Shown: positions 10,861 through 23,235, numbered from the stretch's first letter. The stretch: DNA of 64,000 bases from Siphonodentalium dalli (GCA_032622095.1 CP136067.1:137397990-137461989); one strand, 5' to 3'. The notes: generated from the letters alone by a model not told the origin. Program-made: numbers and translations.

Positions 10861-11267
10861 AGTCGAGTCATCTGACAGTAACAATTGATAACAATTGGTA
10901 GCTAACAACACCCGACATTTAAAGTTTAAAGTTCTCTATTTAAACCTCCATATTGATTAGACCAGGGCTTTGCAATGTATGTAAAAGGTTGTATGCATGG
11001 TCTTAAAATTGTATTCAGTGTCCTTATAAGATCTACAAAGAGTGAATTGTTGTCACGTTGTCGCGATATATGCTGCATTGAAAATAGTCAATAATCGGAC
11101 TGAAATGTGTATATCAATTATTAAGAAGAAGCCACTCTGAACTTGCTATCTCGACAAAGATCTTTGTTCTGGAGCAAAATAGCAGCATTCACAGAGACAT
11201 TGATTGGAGTGCATCGTGGAGTTCCATGCATGGCCAATGCTAGGCTCCTGTTAGCGTATAATCGATC
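10861..11267. other. Unassigned AT-rich interval
   Basis: No gene, no repeat match that I can see. Confidence 0.4.
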
Positions 11268-12101
11268 CTAGTCCAAGTCTGCTCATACGTAAACCAGCTA
11301 AAATATTGGGTAGCGAGATCCTGTTTAGGTACGATACCATTTCTATGACATGGTTTCCCCACAGCCTTTGTGGCGTGATTGGTCGGCTATTTTACTCGAT
11401 TTTACCCAACACATCAATACATGAGGCTATATTTATCGGAAAGAGTGACATCTTATGGTCAATGATCTATAGTAATCTAACTTTCATGTTAAATTACGCA
11501 TAGAATATCCCGGTTTATTAGGACTAACATCGATTTGTTTTGGTTTAAACTGAAAGCCGAAGTGTTCCGAAGTGTATCAGCACCGTTCGGCTTCTATGCC
11601 AACAATCGAGTACGCCCCAATATCAATCCTAAACAATCGAATGTACCCTTACTCACCATATTTAGGACAATGTGTGCTGTTAATATTATTCCAACATCTC
11701 ATCACTATTTGTTTTAATTTTTAATATAAGTGGTCCTATATTACTTATTAGTTAAACATTTCTTATACGGAACGTCTTGCGTGGTGTTGTTTCCCTTACG
11801 AGCGCTAGAATATGTTCGCCGGAATATGCCGATGTCACTTCGTGAGGTCAATTGAGTTCGCATTCTTTTAAAAATATGTAACAATGGGGTAAACGTCTTT
11901 TTTTACATTAAATTAACGCTTTAAATTGACCATTGGTGTTTAGAATCGTTATGTCTTCTACAGAATACACCCGTTTATTGTCGCAATTGTAATATTTGAT
12001 TAAATTTATTTGTGGTTTTATGTGAGCTGGTCACTAGGACGTAAACCATGTCATATGTAGAAATGCTATCGGGACGTTCTCGTACAGCAGACTTTGACTA
12101 A
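11268..12101 (+). mobile_element. Family J TIR element, copy 1
   Basis: It shares, in the same order and orientation, several blocks with 37063-38420. These include ctagtccaagtctgctc at the left end, ggaaagagtgacatcttatggt at 11438-11459, aactgaaagccgaagtg at 11549-11565, and ccgtttattgtcgcaattgt at 11970-11989. The ends are only weakly inverted in this copy (right end near tctcgtacagcagactttgacta). The shorter length compared with copy 2 reflects a smaller centre. Non-coding. Confidence 0.55.
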
Positions 12102-13600
12102 ATTGATGTGTGTGCTTCTTTCACGATGCGGTGTCGAGAGCCAAGTACAAGTGTATATATTCATATAATTAAATAGTATAATTACATAAATTCCTTGTTA
12201 AACTGGTCCTGCTAATTTGTTATGATGGTGGGTTGTTATTCTTATTTAGATATGATTTTTGCGGAGCAAAATGATGCTGATAAGAAAATTACCATTATAA
12301 TTTGCTTAGGTTGTCAATTTCGCCTTTTTTTCGCTAAATCACGAGCGATTTGAGAAAAAAACCAGTGTCATGGGCGAACAACTCATTTACAGAAACGGAT
12401 ATCCTGTATATCTTTCAAGTTTGTGATCCGATTTTCTCCACAAATATTGCTTACAAGCAACAATTTTCTTTGGCATACTTTGAAATTGCTCACCCGCTAG
12501 AGATCGGGAGTAATCGCCAGTGTAATTTGTATTTCACTGAATATTCCAGATTTGCACACTTCCGTGGCCGAGAGCTAGCCTATATTCAGTCAACTGTGTG
12601 CTACGTTTCACCCGGCAGGTTGAGAATTAACCAGTTGACAACATTTTGACCATACTCTCTTTGGGATCGGATCATTATAAATGTATGTGGTATATTCATT
12701 GGGAAAATATCATTTCATTCAAACTCTTGATCTACGTGATTTCACAAGGTATTTTGATTGGTGCATGTGGAACTATAATTCGTGGCATCCTCTGTAATCG
12801 TATTGCTCACGGAAATTATATTGTTCTTCACCATGAAGAGGATATTGTATAAATTTTAGTTCAGGATCCTATGGTCAAAGATACCCGGTATTCACTGAAA
12901 TCGTGTGTGACTGATAACTGGATGTCATGATAGCACCGTTACATTGTATCGGCAGCCCAATGTATCGACGATGTGATCAAATTATTTTCCTGACCTACTT
13001 GGGCATGACCAAAGTTTATGTTGTACAGCTTTTGGAACTCGGGAAAATCCATTCCAATTGGTCTGAGACTTACTCATACCATTGTCCACAAGACCATATA
13101 GTCAAGCTTAACCACGTCAATATGCACCAATCATATCTTCATATATTGAGTGTGAGTTCTCCACATAGGTGAGGTCACGGCACTAACTGATACAAGGTTG
13201 TATATTGAATAAATTAAATATAACGCGGGAGTTGTTGGTCTTCTACGTAATACGTAGATATGATTAGATTTGATGCCAACGAGGGTTGGAGCATTTTTTA
13301 TTTATTAAAATGTGGTGACTCATACAAAGAGGTTCACAATGAACATATAAATGCTAACGCTTATCACAAACTGAAAAATATTGCCTGCAACTGCTCGGCA
13401 TATGGATAACGGACTACATGTGTTCAAATCTATCAACTTGTTTGATGGTCTATATGTATACCCATATCTTTATCTATGACTTTGAAAAGTATTTCATGAA
13501 GGATCTGTTTTACAGTTGTTTGGTAAATATCAATTATATAATTGTGAATTATCAAATAAATCACATAATTAAATAAGACAAGTATAGTTACCTCTCTTGT
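12102..13600. other. Unassigned interval
   Basis: AT-rich DNA with open frames up to about 100 codons (12350-12649, 12927-13172). None shows a domain, signal peptide or splice structure I can support, and codon usage looks like background composition. Confidence 0.35.
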
Positions 13601-13621
13601 TCTTTGGGAAGCGCTGCACTG

Positions 13622-13940
13622 GCAACATGGACAGTCATACTATTACTGGTAACATGGACAGTCATTCTATCACTGGAAACATGGACAGTCATTCTATCAC
13701 TGGTAACATGGACAGTCATTCTATTACTGGTAACATGCATGGACAGTCATTCTATCACTGGTAACATGGACAGTCATTCTATCACTGGTAACATGGACAG
13801 TCATTCTATCACTGGTAACATGGACAGTCATTCTATCACTGGTAATATGGACAGTCATTCTATCACTGGTAACATGGACAGTCATTCTATTAAATTATGA
13901 TGGGAATCACTGGCAACATGGACAGTCATTCTATTAAATT
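13622..13940 (+). repeat. 27-bp minisatellite
   Basis: About nine full copies and two degraded copies of acatggacagtcattctatc plus actggta. The period of 27 is a whole number of codons, so the frame remains open and encodes a nine-residue repeat (MDSHSITGN). A four-base insertion near 13735 switches frame from a TWTVILLLV-type repeat to the MDSHSITGN repeat, which argues that translation is not under selection. The last two copies switch to cattctattaaatta and flank a break. Confidence 0.85.
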
Positions 13941-14396
13941 AATTCATGCTTTTGATAAACACCATAATACATAAAATAACACATTTAAGCTGGGGGAAAT
14001 ATTCAGTCAAGCCTGAACTTCGTGCATGTGATTTAAAGAGACACTGAGAGACAATTTAATTGACAGAAATAGTTCTATTTGGTATTTAATAACACGATGA
14101 TAATGTATATATCGTCTATTGATTCTGGTAAATATGTTCAGGACACAAGGCTATACTGGCTTTGTCAAAAAGACTTTGTGAAAGATATTGTTGCCATGAC
14201 TAGATATATCGAACCTTGCGTCTTTGAATTCATGCGGCATCCTTTGTGTTTCCGGGGCAGCAGGACGACGACCAACCATGGTCATGCTATTCCTGTACAA
14301 TACGTATTGTCTAATTGTCCACCGCGTGTGTAGTTATATATACCATTCTTATTATACGAAGAACAAAATCAAACAATACTCTTGGTTGTCATTCTT
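13941..14396. other. Unassigned interval
   Basis: No recognisable gene. The open frames at 14079-14333 and 14224-14448 overlap each other in different frames and run into the TIR-like palindrome downstream. Confidence 0.35.
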
Positions 14397-14450
14397 AGGG
14401 TCTACTCATATTGCACACGCGCTGGCGATTAATCGCCGCGTTTTTTAAGG
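14397..14450 (+). repeat. TIR-like end with GGCGATTAATCGCC palindrome (left of pair)
   Basis: AGGGTCTACTCATATTGC followed by acacgcgctggcgattaatc and cgccgcgttttttaaggt. The reverse complement is present at 20588-20636 with almost no change. An internal 14-bp perfect palindrome GGCGATTAATCGCC is present. It may be the end of a transposon about 6.2 kb long or of a deleted MITE. Confidence 0.6.
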
Positions 14451-15551
14451 TCGAGTGGCTCCACGTGCGTTCATTCCTCCCAGTGCTAACAGTCCCCCCC
14501 CCCAATAGGGGTGGGAGGTCTGACGAAAAAATTCATACACAGGGCTGGGGTGGGTGTGTGATAAAGTACGTTTGGTTGGGGGTGACCACATATATGTCGA
14601 CACATTAACTTTAATTATCATCTGTTAGATTGAACTGAGATATCAAGTCTACTCAGATATATGTTGAGTACCACGAGCAATGCCATCACAATGGCATACG
14701 TTTTGAGGGAACAATTTATAATTAGCTGGATAAATATTTACGATATGACTAACATAGAAACAGGGGGTTCAATTCCATGCAGATGGTCATAAATATGCAT
14801 ATTTTGTTCCAACTTGAAACGTATATAACACTATATAGTACGATCACAACGCAGACAACAGGAGTTTTATGTACATAATTGTTACTATCAATCAAAATTA
14901 TCAAAAGTGTAGGATTCAAGTGGTTCGATCAGATCTTTCAAACTTTTACTTATAGTTAGCTGAGTCTGACAAAAATCATCTTTCTGTATAAAGCTCATTT
15001 AAAACAGTTACACTCAAACATGTGATATCCAGTAAAAATTATGGGAAAAGAGGGGATGGGACCCCAATCTGTTGGAGGAAAAAAAAGATTTGCATGTAGG
15101 GATGATTCTGAACCCGTGGTTTTGAGGGATTTTTATGTTCAAGCTTGTGTATGAACGAGAGGCATTCTCTGTCAAATAAGGTCGCTCTATTTACGGTATT
15201 AATTGCGGAACTTTCTAAAGTAAACTACGCGTAAACGGATACATACGGTAAATTCTAGAATGTGCCGGAATCGGCCTAATCGCCCCAGGGACAACTCGCC
15301 CAGTCGACGTGTGTCAATTCGGTACCTACTATAACATGTACCCGAGTCCGATACGGAATAAAAGATGTATACGGGTGTTATATAGCGTTTGGTCCGTTGT
15401 TTCTCAATGAATATTATTGAAATTTGGTGTATATGTCCGGGCTGGGACATGGAATACAACAACGTTTGAATTGTTTTTAAATTTACAAATTTGTTGATTT
15501 TATTCAATTTGTTTTCGTTCTGAAAACACACTATAAAGTGTATATAATATA
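14451..15551. other. Unassigned interval
   Basis: Non-coding as far as can be seen. The minus-strand open frame 15199-15573 (about 124 codons) has no motif and its N-terminal end overlaps the start of a tandem duplication. A short poly-C/G-rich patch is at 14492-14520. Confidence 0.35.
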
Positions 15552-15851
15552 ATAACGAACACGAGACATACATAATTTATAAACTGTTAACAAAAGATAT
15601 CAAATTCAATACATGACAAAGATGACTCAGTGGAGTTTATAAAGTGAACATAAAAACATTGAGGTAAGAATCTTTTTAAGGAATGCAACTTTATTTAATG
15701 ATAATAAACACATAAATTAAAATAACAAACATGAGACATACATGATTTATAAACTATTAACAAAAGATATCAAACTCAATACATGATAAAGATGACTCAG
15801 TGAAGTTTATAAAGTGAACATAAAAATATTAAGGTAAGAATCTTTTTAAGC
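15552..15851 (+). repeat. Tandem duplication of about 128 bp with 172-bp offset
   Basis: gagacatacataatttataa ... gtaagaatctttttaag at 15552-15679 is repeated with about 10% change at 15724-15851. A short spacer separates the two copies. No coding. Confidence 0.75.
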
Positions 15852-17285
15852 ATTACTAAACCGTTTAGCACAGAACACAGTCCACTTCACTCATCCGATC
15901 ATCACCAAACTTCATATTTATCTTGATATTGATCTATCAGATGAGAGCTATCAAATATTTTTTTAATTTCATACGAAAAAATGGTCGCCAGCGGCCATAT
16001 TGCATTTACGTTATATTTTATCGCGTCATGTCGATATCTAGTATTACTTAGAAATTTCACCTTTCCAGATTCATAATTGCTCCATTGACTGTAACAGATG
16101 AAATTATTCCCCTCTTCGGATAGAGTGTCACTGAAACTTTATTTTGTCAGACTGTCTGTATAATCACTGATTATATATGGCAATAATCTGTAATAAGATG
16201 TAGCACTATTTTATTTTATATTTACATGCAGTGCTGTTTTTATACATCAATTCTAATCCCCCTAGATCATCATGTGATCGATCATACATCGCGCGAGGAC
16301 CTGGTTGAATTAAGGGGGTTTTATGGATCACTTCTGTCCTCAAGCTAGATTATACTTATGACATTTAATGGCATGTTACTAACGTGGAGGGTTAGATATG
16401 CTTGAGAAACCACCACTCTTTAATTCACACCAAGTTCTCAGCTGTCATGTTCGGATATTAGAACCCATAGCCATGATATATGGTTTATTTTGTGTATACT
16501 AGTAATATAGTTATTTTCAGTACCTTTATATACCAGTACTGTGTATAACAATGCATATAAATTAATCCATGTATACATGTATATTGATTCAACGGATTCA
16601 GTGGTTTTGTCCATCAGTCTATCAAATTTGCGGGGAAAACATGGCCACAAGCAGTACACCCTGCTAAATTTCGAATTTGAATCAATTGGCGCATCCTGCA
16701 GCCAGCTTTTATTGGAGAACTTTTTCTTATGTGGATATTTTGGGTCACCGCTAGATGTGAGCCATATTTTGTTCTCAAACTGTCCTTGTGAAGACATCAC
16801 TGCCAGCGGTGATCTTCAATTTTACTATTTTTATGGCTAAATAATTTGGTTGATCCTACAGACGAGACCCCTTGTCCGATCGTCATCAGATTCCACAATT
16901 ATCTTCTGGATAACCAGGGTGAGAGTAATCTAATTTTCCCGAATTTCGTTAAAAAACATTACCACAGGCAGCAATTTGGTATCTTACTCTTTGATCCTCT
17001 TTTGCATGACTGAATTGTTTAGCAACTGTACAGACATATCCCTCATCTGGTTTTTATATACATGTATATCTCTTCATGCGGATAGCCAGTATTACGTAGG
17101 TACTTCAACTTTCTGCATTCCTGTCATCATTTGAAATATAAAAAATTACCTGATACATGCACCCTTCAAAATTTGTTTCGTCGTATCTATTTTAATGACC
17201 CGTATGGTAATATTGATACAGATATATTTGTCAAACATTTCTTTGTACAATATACAGGTATTTAGTTTGTAACTAAATCTAGAAA
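15852..17285 (+). repeat. Diverged repeat pair, low confidence
   Basis: Two weakly alike blocks sit about 990 bp apart: 15890-16110 (catccgatcatcaccaaac ... ctagtattacttag) and 16872-17110 (ttgtccgatcgtcatcagat ... ccagtattacgtag). Phrases such as 'ccgatc-tca-ca' resemble a widespread class of degenerate invertebrate repeats. Between them, overlapping frames on both strands (16438-16840) have no domain. Confidence 0.35.
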
Positions 17286-17799
17286 TATATAATAGTAGCT
17301 CGTGGACCCCACTTCGTCCGGGATGTTCCCCTCTGATTTTCGGAGAAATGCGCGATTTAACCTTGAATTGACTATTTTAAAGGTGAAGGTCATGTCGGGG
17401 TCACGATTTGACCCGTCCAAAACACTCCCCGGACAAAAGTCACGACAAAAGTACCCGTCGAAATCCGCCCGGCTTTATACCCGATTTGACCTTGAATTGA
17501 CAATTTTGAATGTCACGATCAGGTCAGGGTCATGATTTGACCCACCCGAAACACTCCTGGGACAAAAGTAACAGTAGGTATCAAATTTCGTTGAAATACT
17601 TCCGTTTTACCAGATTTGACCTTGAATTGATCTTTTTGAATGTCAAAGTCAGGTCGGGATCAAGATTTGACCCGTCCAAAATACTCCCTGGAAATAATTT
17701 CCCCTAGGTATAAAATTTCGTCAAATCTGTCCGGCAGTTTTCCCGGCCATAGCTAACAGACAAACAGACAGACAAATGTCCAAAATATATATTAAACTA
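17286..17799 (+). repeat. Family A element, copy A5
   Basis: It begins after gaaatatataatagtagct with a diverged head (accccacttcgtccgggat). Units at about 17340, 17480 and 17610 each carry the TGACCTTGAATTGA-type motif and the phrase tttgacccgtccaaaacact. The tail is (ACAGACAAACAGACAGACAA) and the end is AAAATATATATTAAACTAG at 17781-17799. This is a second genomic site for the family, again directly followed by another unit. Confidence 0.7.
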
Positions 17800-18178
17800 G
17801 CTGATGTACTCGACTTCGTTCGGGCTAGTTAGGGATTTTTTTTGTGATCGCCTCCATCTGGACAGTACCCAGTATATACAGCGTCTGGCCAAACTATTGT
17901 TCAATTGGTCCAGAAACTTGCCTATATCAGCACGTTCGAGAACATGGTCCCACGTGAAATTGGACCCGTCCATATTGCTCCCGGGATCGAAGTAGTCCTA
18001 CACACAAATTTTTAGTCGGATCGGTCAAGGTCCAGAAACATGCCTATGAGCGAGGTCAAGTTGACACGTTAAATACCAAATTCGAGCAGTGTTAGAGTCT
18101 ATAACACATACACACATGCATTCACGCATACACACATACATACATACAGACAGGTGTTTCAAAATGTATAATCGATAG
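17800..18178 (+). repeat. Family C element, related to A and B
   Basis: The head CTGATGTACTCGACTTCGTT and cgggctagtt keep the shared ACTTCGT-CGGGCT core. The body is unlike A or B except for the pre-tail phrase (cacaaatttttagtcggatc, ggtcaag). The tail is (CATACACA)n/(CATACAGA)n and the end is caaaatgtataatcgatag. A tail-only relative is at 33961-34113. Confidence 0.6.
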
Positions 18179-18351
18179 CTACAACAATTCTATGGTAGAT
18201 AGTTCACGGCCGACCTGATGCATGCATCTTAGTTTTCTTGTTTATATAGCCGGTGGCAACAATGACAATGCAGCATTATAATTGATGAACCACCACGATT
18301 CAAATAAATGCACATCAGATAAAGTGATGGGACTCAGAATTCGACCTTAAT
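18179..18351. other. Unassigned short interval
   Basis: Nothing recognised. Confidence 0.3.
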
Positions 18352-19613
18352 GGTGCGTTCACATTACGGGCAAGAAAATATCAGGTATGCCCCATTTGAC
18401 TTACTTGACCAATGTAAAACATAATACAGGAAAATATCCGATGGAGGCAGTGCACTGATATGTTGTCCCCTGTGGGTGATACGAGTTCACCATGATTGAT
18501 GGTTATCGGTATCCGTTAAATAATCTCAAAGGGATACGATGGTAACCGTTCACGCACTCGAGTTATGATCAATCACATAGTATAGTCTGTTTCAACAACT
18601 GACTTGGTAATTCCATTTTTAGATGAGTTGACAGAATCGCTGAAGTATTATATGGATGTGTGTAGGGGCGTATATCTATAGAGGATTTTCATGTTGGATT
18701 TACAACTGCAATTCCCCCTTGAACCAGGCCCAAATACCAAGATCACATAGTTAAATTTGCACCCCTCCCCTCGGCTTTGAATTTCCCACCTCCCAGTGGT
18801 ACCTCACATGCCTTGTTTTTAACGTGAAATTTTGACTGAACACCGGGGAGGGAGGGACCTCCAGCATATTTCAAACCACTATTTTGACCAAAAGTAATAG
18901 AAATGTAAATGTTGGTCGAAAACAACAAATGCCACATGCATTACTGGTTGGAAAATCAGACTACCAGAACAATCTCAACTCATTGTTGGTGTGAAATTTC
19001 CAACTAATATTTTGTCAGGTTTGAAATTTCCAACTAGTGAAAACTTTGACCATAGTGAGAGGGGGTCCCATGTCCACACATGCAACCCTGTATATTTGGT
19101 AATGTAATATACACCACAACTCCACGAACCATGCCAAATCGACTACTCTAGAAAACTTCATATGGGGTCTCGGTGGGGATTGGGTCATGCGATTGCCACA
19201 AAACCATAATATTTTTTGTCATCCCACATATGCATGTACTTTGAAATTATAACAGGCGTGAACCTATTTCCAAATGACGTGACCATTTTATCATATATCG
19301 AAGGTTTTTATGCACGAGAGCAGCAACGTGGCTTCAGGTCGGTGGGTGCCTCATCCCACCCGACTACGGTAATATAATGTTGAGTTGGAAATTTCATAAT
19401 GTAATGAATTGCCAATATGGACTATAGGTTGTTTACCGGACGCAATTCACTTGAACCACCACGACTAATACTGTTATGATTGAGCTCAATCAACGATATC
19501 CAAACCGCCTCGTTTGCACGAGCGTAAACTTTGCAGCAAGAAAATAACAGGATGCAATTGTACCTGATATTTTCTTGCAGATATTTTCTTGCAGCTTCAT
19601 GTGTACGCGCCCT
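18352..19613. mobile_element. TIR element of about 1.26 kb carrying family K sequence
   Basis: The left end ggtgcgttcacattacgggc plus aagaaaatatcaggta is mirrored by tacctgatattttcttgcag ... tgtgtacgcgcc at 19561-19613. The right arm has an extra copy of atattttcttgcag. The interior holds family K words (gaaatttccaacta, caggtttgaaatttcc) at about 18940-19040. There is no transposase frame; the longest open stretches are about 65 codons. Confidence 0.5.
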
Positions 19614-20728
19614 TAGAGTCACACACGCATCGTTTCAGGTCGAATTCTGTCGTCAGGATGCTGTTCGAATGAGCGATTGATTTCAATTTGATCGTCATTG
19701 GCGGCTTACCATCAGTGATCGCACATGCTAAACGACACACGGCTATCAATCGTGGCCAAATATTTGACCTATTATGTGAATGTTCTACCAGTAATAGTTT
19801 ATTCAGTTTTAAAATGCCGGCCAGTGGGTGTTATCTGCAGTCGAAAAAGCGGAAATTAATTGCCTTGCGTTGGCAGGAATGGCACACAAACGTGCTTTGA
19901 GCCAAAGATTTTGGGTTCATCCGATTTGTCAAAATAAAATCCCGTTGTAAATATTCCGACCATATGGATTGCAGGATCTAAATATTTCCAAACAGTTGGA
20001 AATATTTGGTACCAGAAAATGTCAACATATATATAAGGGGTTTGGGTGAATATGTTTTAAAGTGGTTTCAAATTTACCCCAAATGAAAATGTCAACCCAT
20101 GCAAGGGAATGGGGTGAATAAAGATTCACGCACTTTGGAATTTCGGGTTCCAAGGGAGTGCTGAAGATGGACATTCCAAGTTGGAACCCCTCCCCAACTG
20201 AGAATCTCTAGCATTACATATATCCCCGTATATATATTCACAATATTGGCTACAGTTTTGCGCGAGACTGACAGGTAATATAATTCGATTACATTCTATA
20301 AAAAATCAACACTGATGCCAACTATATATACGTCGGAAACTTCGTTCCAAGCCATTTCCTTTCCGTGGTACTTCATTTGTTATTTTGTCACCCATCAGTT
20401 ATGAGAATTACTGTACACGGACAGTACTAGTAAATGCTGGCCGAGTGAATCATGCCATTCTATCTATGTAACGGCTATCTGGAGGACGAAGTTGATTGCA
20501 GAAGATGATAGGTCACGAATTGGACGTGCTTGTTTGTGGAAGGTAATTGGTCACGCATAACTCTGCGTTATGTTAACACGCACCTTAAAAAACGCGGCGA
20601 TTAATCGCCAGCGCGTGTGCAATATGAATAGACCCTTTTATCTGAATGACATTGTCACAGTTGATAGATGCGCATTCTTTTTTTTTCTTTTCTTTTTTTT
20701 AGTGGTCAGGTACTTGTGATTAGAGGCA
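19614..20728. other. Unassigned interval with family K fragment and right TIR
   Basis: 19970-20200 contains ccaaacagttggaaatattt and related family K words. 20588-20636 is the inverted partner of the 14397-14450 end. A poly-T stretch at 20677-20700 follows. No gene recognised. Confidence 0.4.
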
Positions 20729-21131
20729 AGCAGAAAGAGTTTCCCAGAGGGTGAATGTATTGTAGCTATCCCGAATTGCGGGATAGCATCACTAAATTCA
20801 CCCTCTGGGGACCTCATTCTGCTTAGGCCTCATCTTCTCTGAATAGTTTCTTTATTATCAACTTTTTATATATAGAAACTTCTTCACATAGATTTTTAGT
20901 TTAGTTTCTCTATATCCCCAAATTGCCAGACGACACATTGCACAATGGGTGCAAATTACAATATTCATCATTTTGGGAACTTCAATCTGAGTCCATGTCT
21001 CCCATAGCAAATGGGACCATGCAGAGTGAGGTCCTCAGTGTGCAAATTTGGTTACGCTAGCCCGCTATGCGGATAGCTCGTCACTAAATTCACCATCTGT
21101 GGACCTCATTCCGCAAATGACAGGCACACTA
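20729..21131. mobile_element. Palindrome-ended MITE, family G copy 2 (inverted)
   Basis: Two hairpins (20740-20825 and 21022-21115) around cactaaattcaccctctg and the words acctcattctgc. The 190-bp interior is the reverse complement of the family G copy at 6041-6465 in several places (gcacaatgggtgc, gggaacttcaatctgag). The right edge gcaaatgacaggcacacta matches the first copy's end. Confidence 0.6.
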
Positions 21132-21855
21132 AACCCAAGCTTGCTTAGAGGGTCTACGTTGGGGTGTCGACCTTGGAATTTCCAACTGCACCGATCCTTC
21201 CCTTGTATCAGACCAAACTCACAAGTTTGCAATAATTTCAATTACACCCACTCCTTGAACTCTTTGATTTTTTTTCGAACTGGTAACTCATCACAGGCGC
21301 CTGAATGGTAGACTCTTCTAAATTAACCAGTAGTCATTGACTGGCCACCGGCCCGGGGGACAGGATCCAATGCGCCGACCATAGTTCGGTCCAGTATATT
21401 GGGATCTGAACCTGAAAATTGCAAATACTAACATCTAGTGGTCTAATTCCTGTCAAATTCACCCCCACCAATTTAATTTCTTAAATTTATTAGCAGTTTT
21501 TGAGTGGCCACGGGAGAGGGTCAAAGTGGAACAAACCGGAGAAATCAATAGACAATAGCCCTGACAGCTAACAAAGCTGACCACTAACAAAGCCCACAAG
21601 CCAACAGTTCACTGAAATGAATACCTGGGACGAGGTGGGTAAAGTATATAATGATCTGTCAGCAGTACAATACAACCCTCTTATTGTTCTACAGAACTTT
21701 TCACATGACCGCATTGATGCGACTTTTACTGAAGACATGTTATATGCAGAATCAAATGTTTGATGGAAATGCTACAGCTCTGTTCTATAAAGTTATAGAA
21801 TGTTTTGAACACAGGCCACGAAGTCCACCCAATTGAATTGTGAATTTAAGTCAGT
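21132..21855. other. Unassigned interval
   Basis: No repeat or gene assigned. The open frame at 21651-21836 is short and without motif. Confidence 0.35.
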
Positions 21856-22620
21856 CCACATGTTTTCAGGATTTACATGTAAACTGTGAAGTAAACAATT
21901 GTAATTACAGTCATTCAAAAGTATGAAGAGAAACATTTAATTTTCAAAAATGTTGGGAATTTCCAATTGACAATCTGACACGATGCTCTTGTGCTTCTGT
22001 CTCAGTGTCTGACAAAATTTATTTCATTCCCATTCCCATTCCCAATATCGAGTTTGTGATAACTAAATATATGATAACTAACTATAGATAGATAGATAGA
22101 TAGATATATATATTTATTGCAATACACCAATTTATGGCAGTTGCACAATTGAAAATAACGAACATATATATCACTGTGTAGGAACGGAAGTGAACGATGT
22201 ATCGCGGTAATCGAACATAAATAAAAGTCGCTCGCCTCAGCTTGACTACGGTACGTATATTTTCGTCTTTCCCTCCAATTGTATCAAAATCCCAGCCCGG
22301 GTGCCAACCTGACTCGATGAGGGGTATGTTTTGCTACATTTTCGTACTAATTTCGTTTCAGTACCGTGTCTAGTTCTCTCGTAAATCAAGTTTAAACCTC
22401 CTATTTTCGTTTTCGTTTGCGATCAAAAGCACATTTTTCAAACCACATGTTTTCAGGATTTACATGTAAACTGTGAAGTAAACAATTGTAATTACAGTCA
22501 TTCAAAAGTATGAAGAGAAACATTTAATTTTCAAAAATGTTGGGAATTTCCAATTGACAATCTGACACGATGCTCTTGTGCTTCTGTCTCAGTGTCTGAC
22601 AAAATTTATTTCATTCCCAT
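21856..22620. repeat. 178-bp direct repeat pair, 587-bp offset
   Basis: 21856-22033 and 22443-22620 are identical by eye (ccacatgttttcaggattta at the start, gacaaaatttatttcattcc near the end). The 409 bp between them holds a piece of a LINE 3'-end junction (22047-22175) and about 265 bp of unplaced sequence. It is either a recent tandem duplication or a terminal-repeat element. The perfect identity contrasts with the decay of everything nearby, so an assembly artefact should also be considered. Confidence 0.75.
22047..22175 (-). mobile_element. Duplicate of a LINE-LINE junction
   Basis: On the minus strand this is the last part of a LINE 3' UTR, its (TATC)n tail, then about 46 bp of the reading frame of a second LINE. 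The same two pieces are joined in the same way at about 24115-24250. The shared part of the second LINE has one visible change (gataac for gatcac), so both copies have been separate for some time. Confidence 0.6.
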
Positions 22621-22644
22621 TTCCTGTAAATACCGTAGACCCAA

Positions 22645-22757
22645 CATACATATCGGTGCATCTTCATGTATATATATTTACTCAACATACATATCGGTGC
22701 ATCTTCATGTATATATATTATCGGTGCATCTTCATGTATATATATTTACTCAACTGC
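22645..22757 (+). repeat. Short tandem repeat, three copies
   Basis: catatcggtgcatcttcatg followed by tatatatatttactcaa, repeated with the middle copy lacking the last part. No coding. Confidence 0.8.
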
Positions 22758-22978
22758 GTGTACATATCGATTTAGATGATAATATAGGACTGCACTCTAA
22801 ATTCCCATGAATGGCCACATTGTGGCTAGATTACAAACTCCAGTTACTACAATACAAAACTGGAAAGTTAATATTTGAAAAATATAGAGATACTATAGAA
22901 CGACACAAATGTGTGAAGAACTGATTTTATTAGCATCCCCTTAACTAACATTGGGCAAATACAAGATAATCCGGGAAA

Positions 22979-23235
22979 AAGTCATATTGGACTCTCGAAA
23001 GTCATATTGGACTCCAGAAAGTCATTTTGGACTCGAATATGACTTTTATAAAAATAAATAAATGTAATAAAAATGTCATAATACAATGTTGTGTACAGTA
23101 TGTGTTTTTCTTGTACTCGCCCACGTTGTGGTAAAAAGTCGTATTGGACTCGACACTGCGTGTATCGTCCAATATGACTTTTTACCACAACCTAGACTCG
23201 TACAAGAAAAACACATACTGTACACACCATTGTAT
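22979..23235. mobile_element. Palindromic element, family N copy 1
   Basis: A leader with repeated gtcatattggactc is followed by a near-perfect hairpin at 23083-23233 whose arms (acaatgttgtgtacagtatg ... catactgtacacaccattgt) are about 65 bp. The loop lies near gacactgcgtgtatc. Other copies are at 23313-23490, 23620-25195 (split) and 27257-27380. Confidence 0.7.

Noticed and set aside
21856-22620. LTR retrotransposon with 178-bp LTRs
   Set aside because: Ends are not TG...CA, no primer-binding or polypurine site is visible, no flanking duplication is seen, and the interior is part of a LINE joint.
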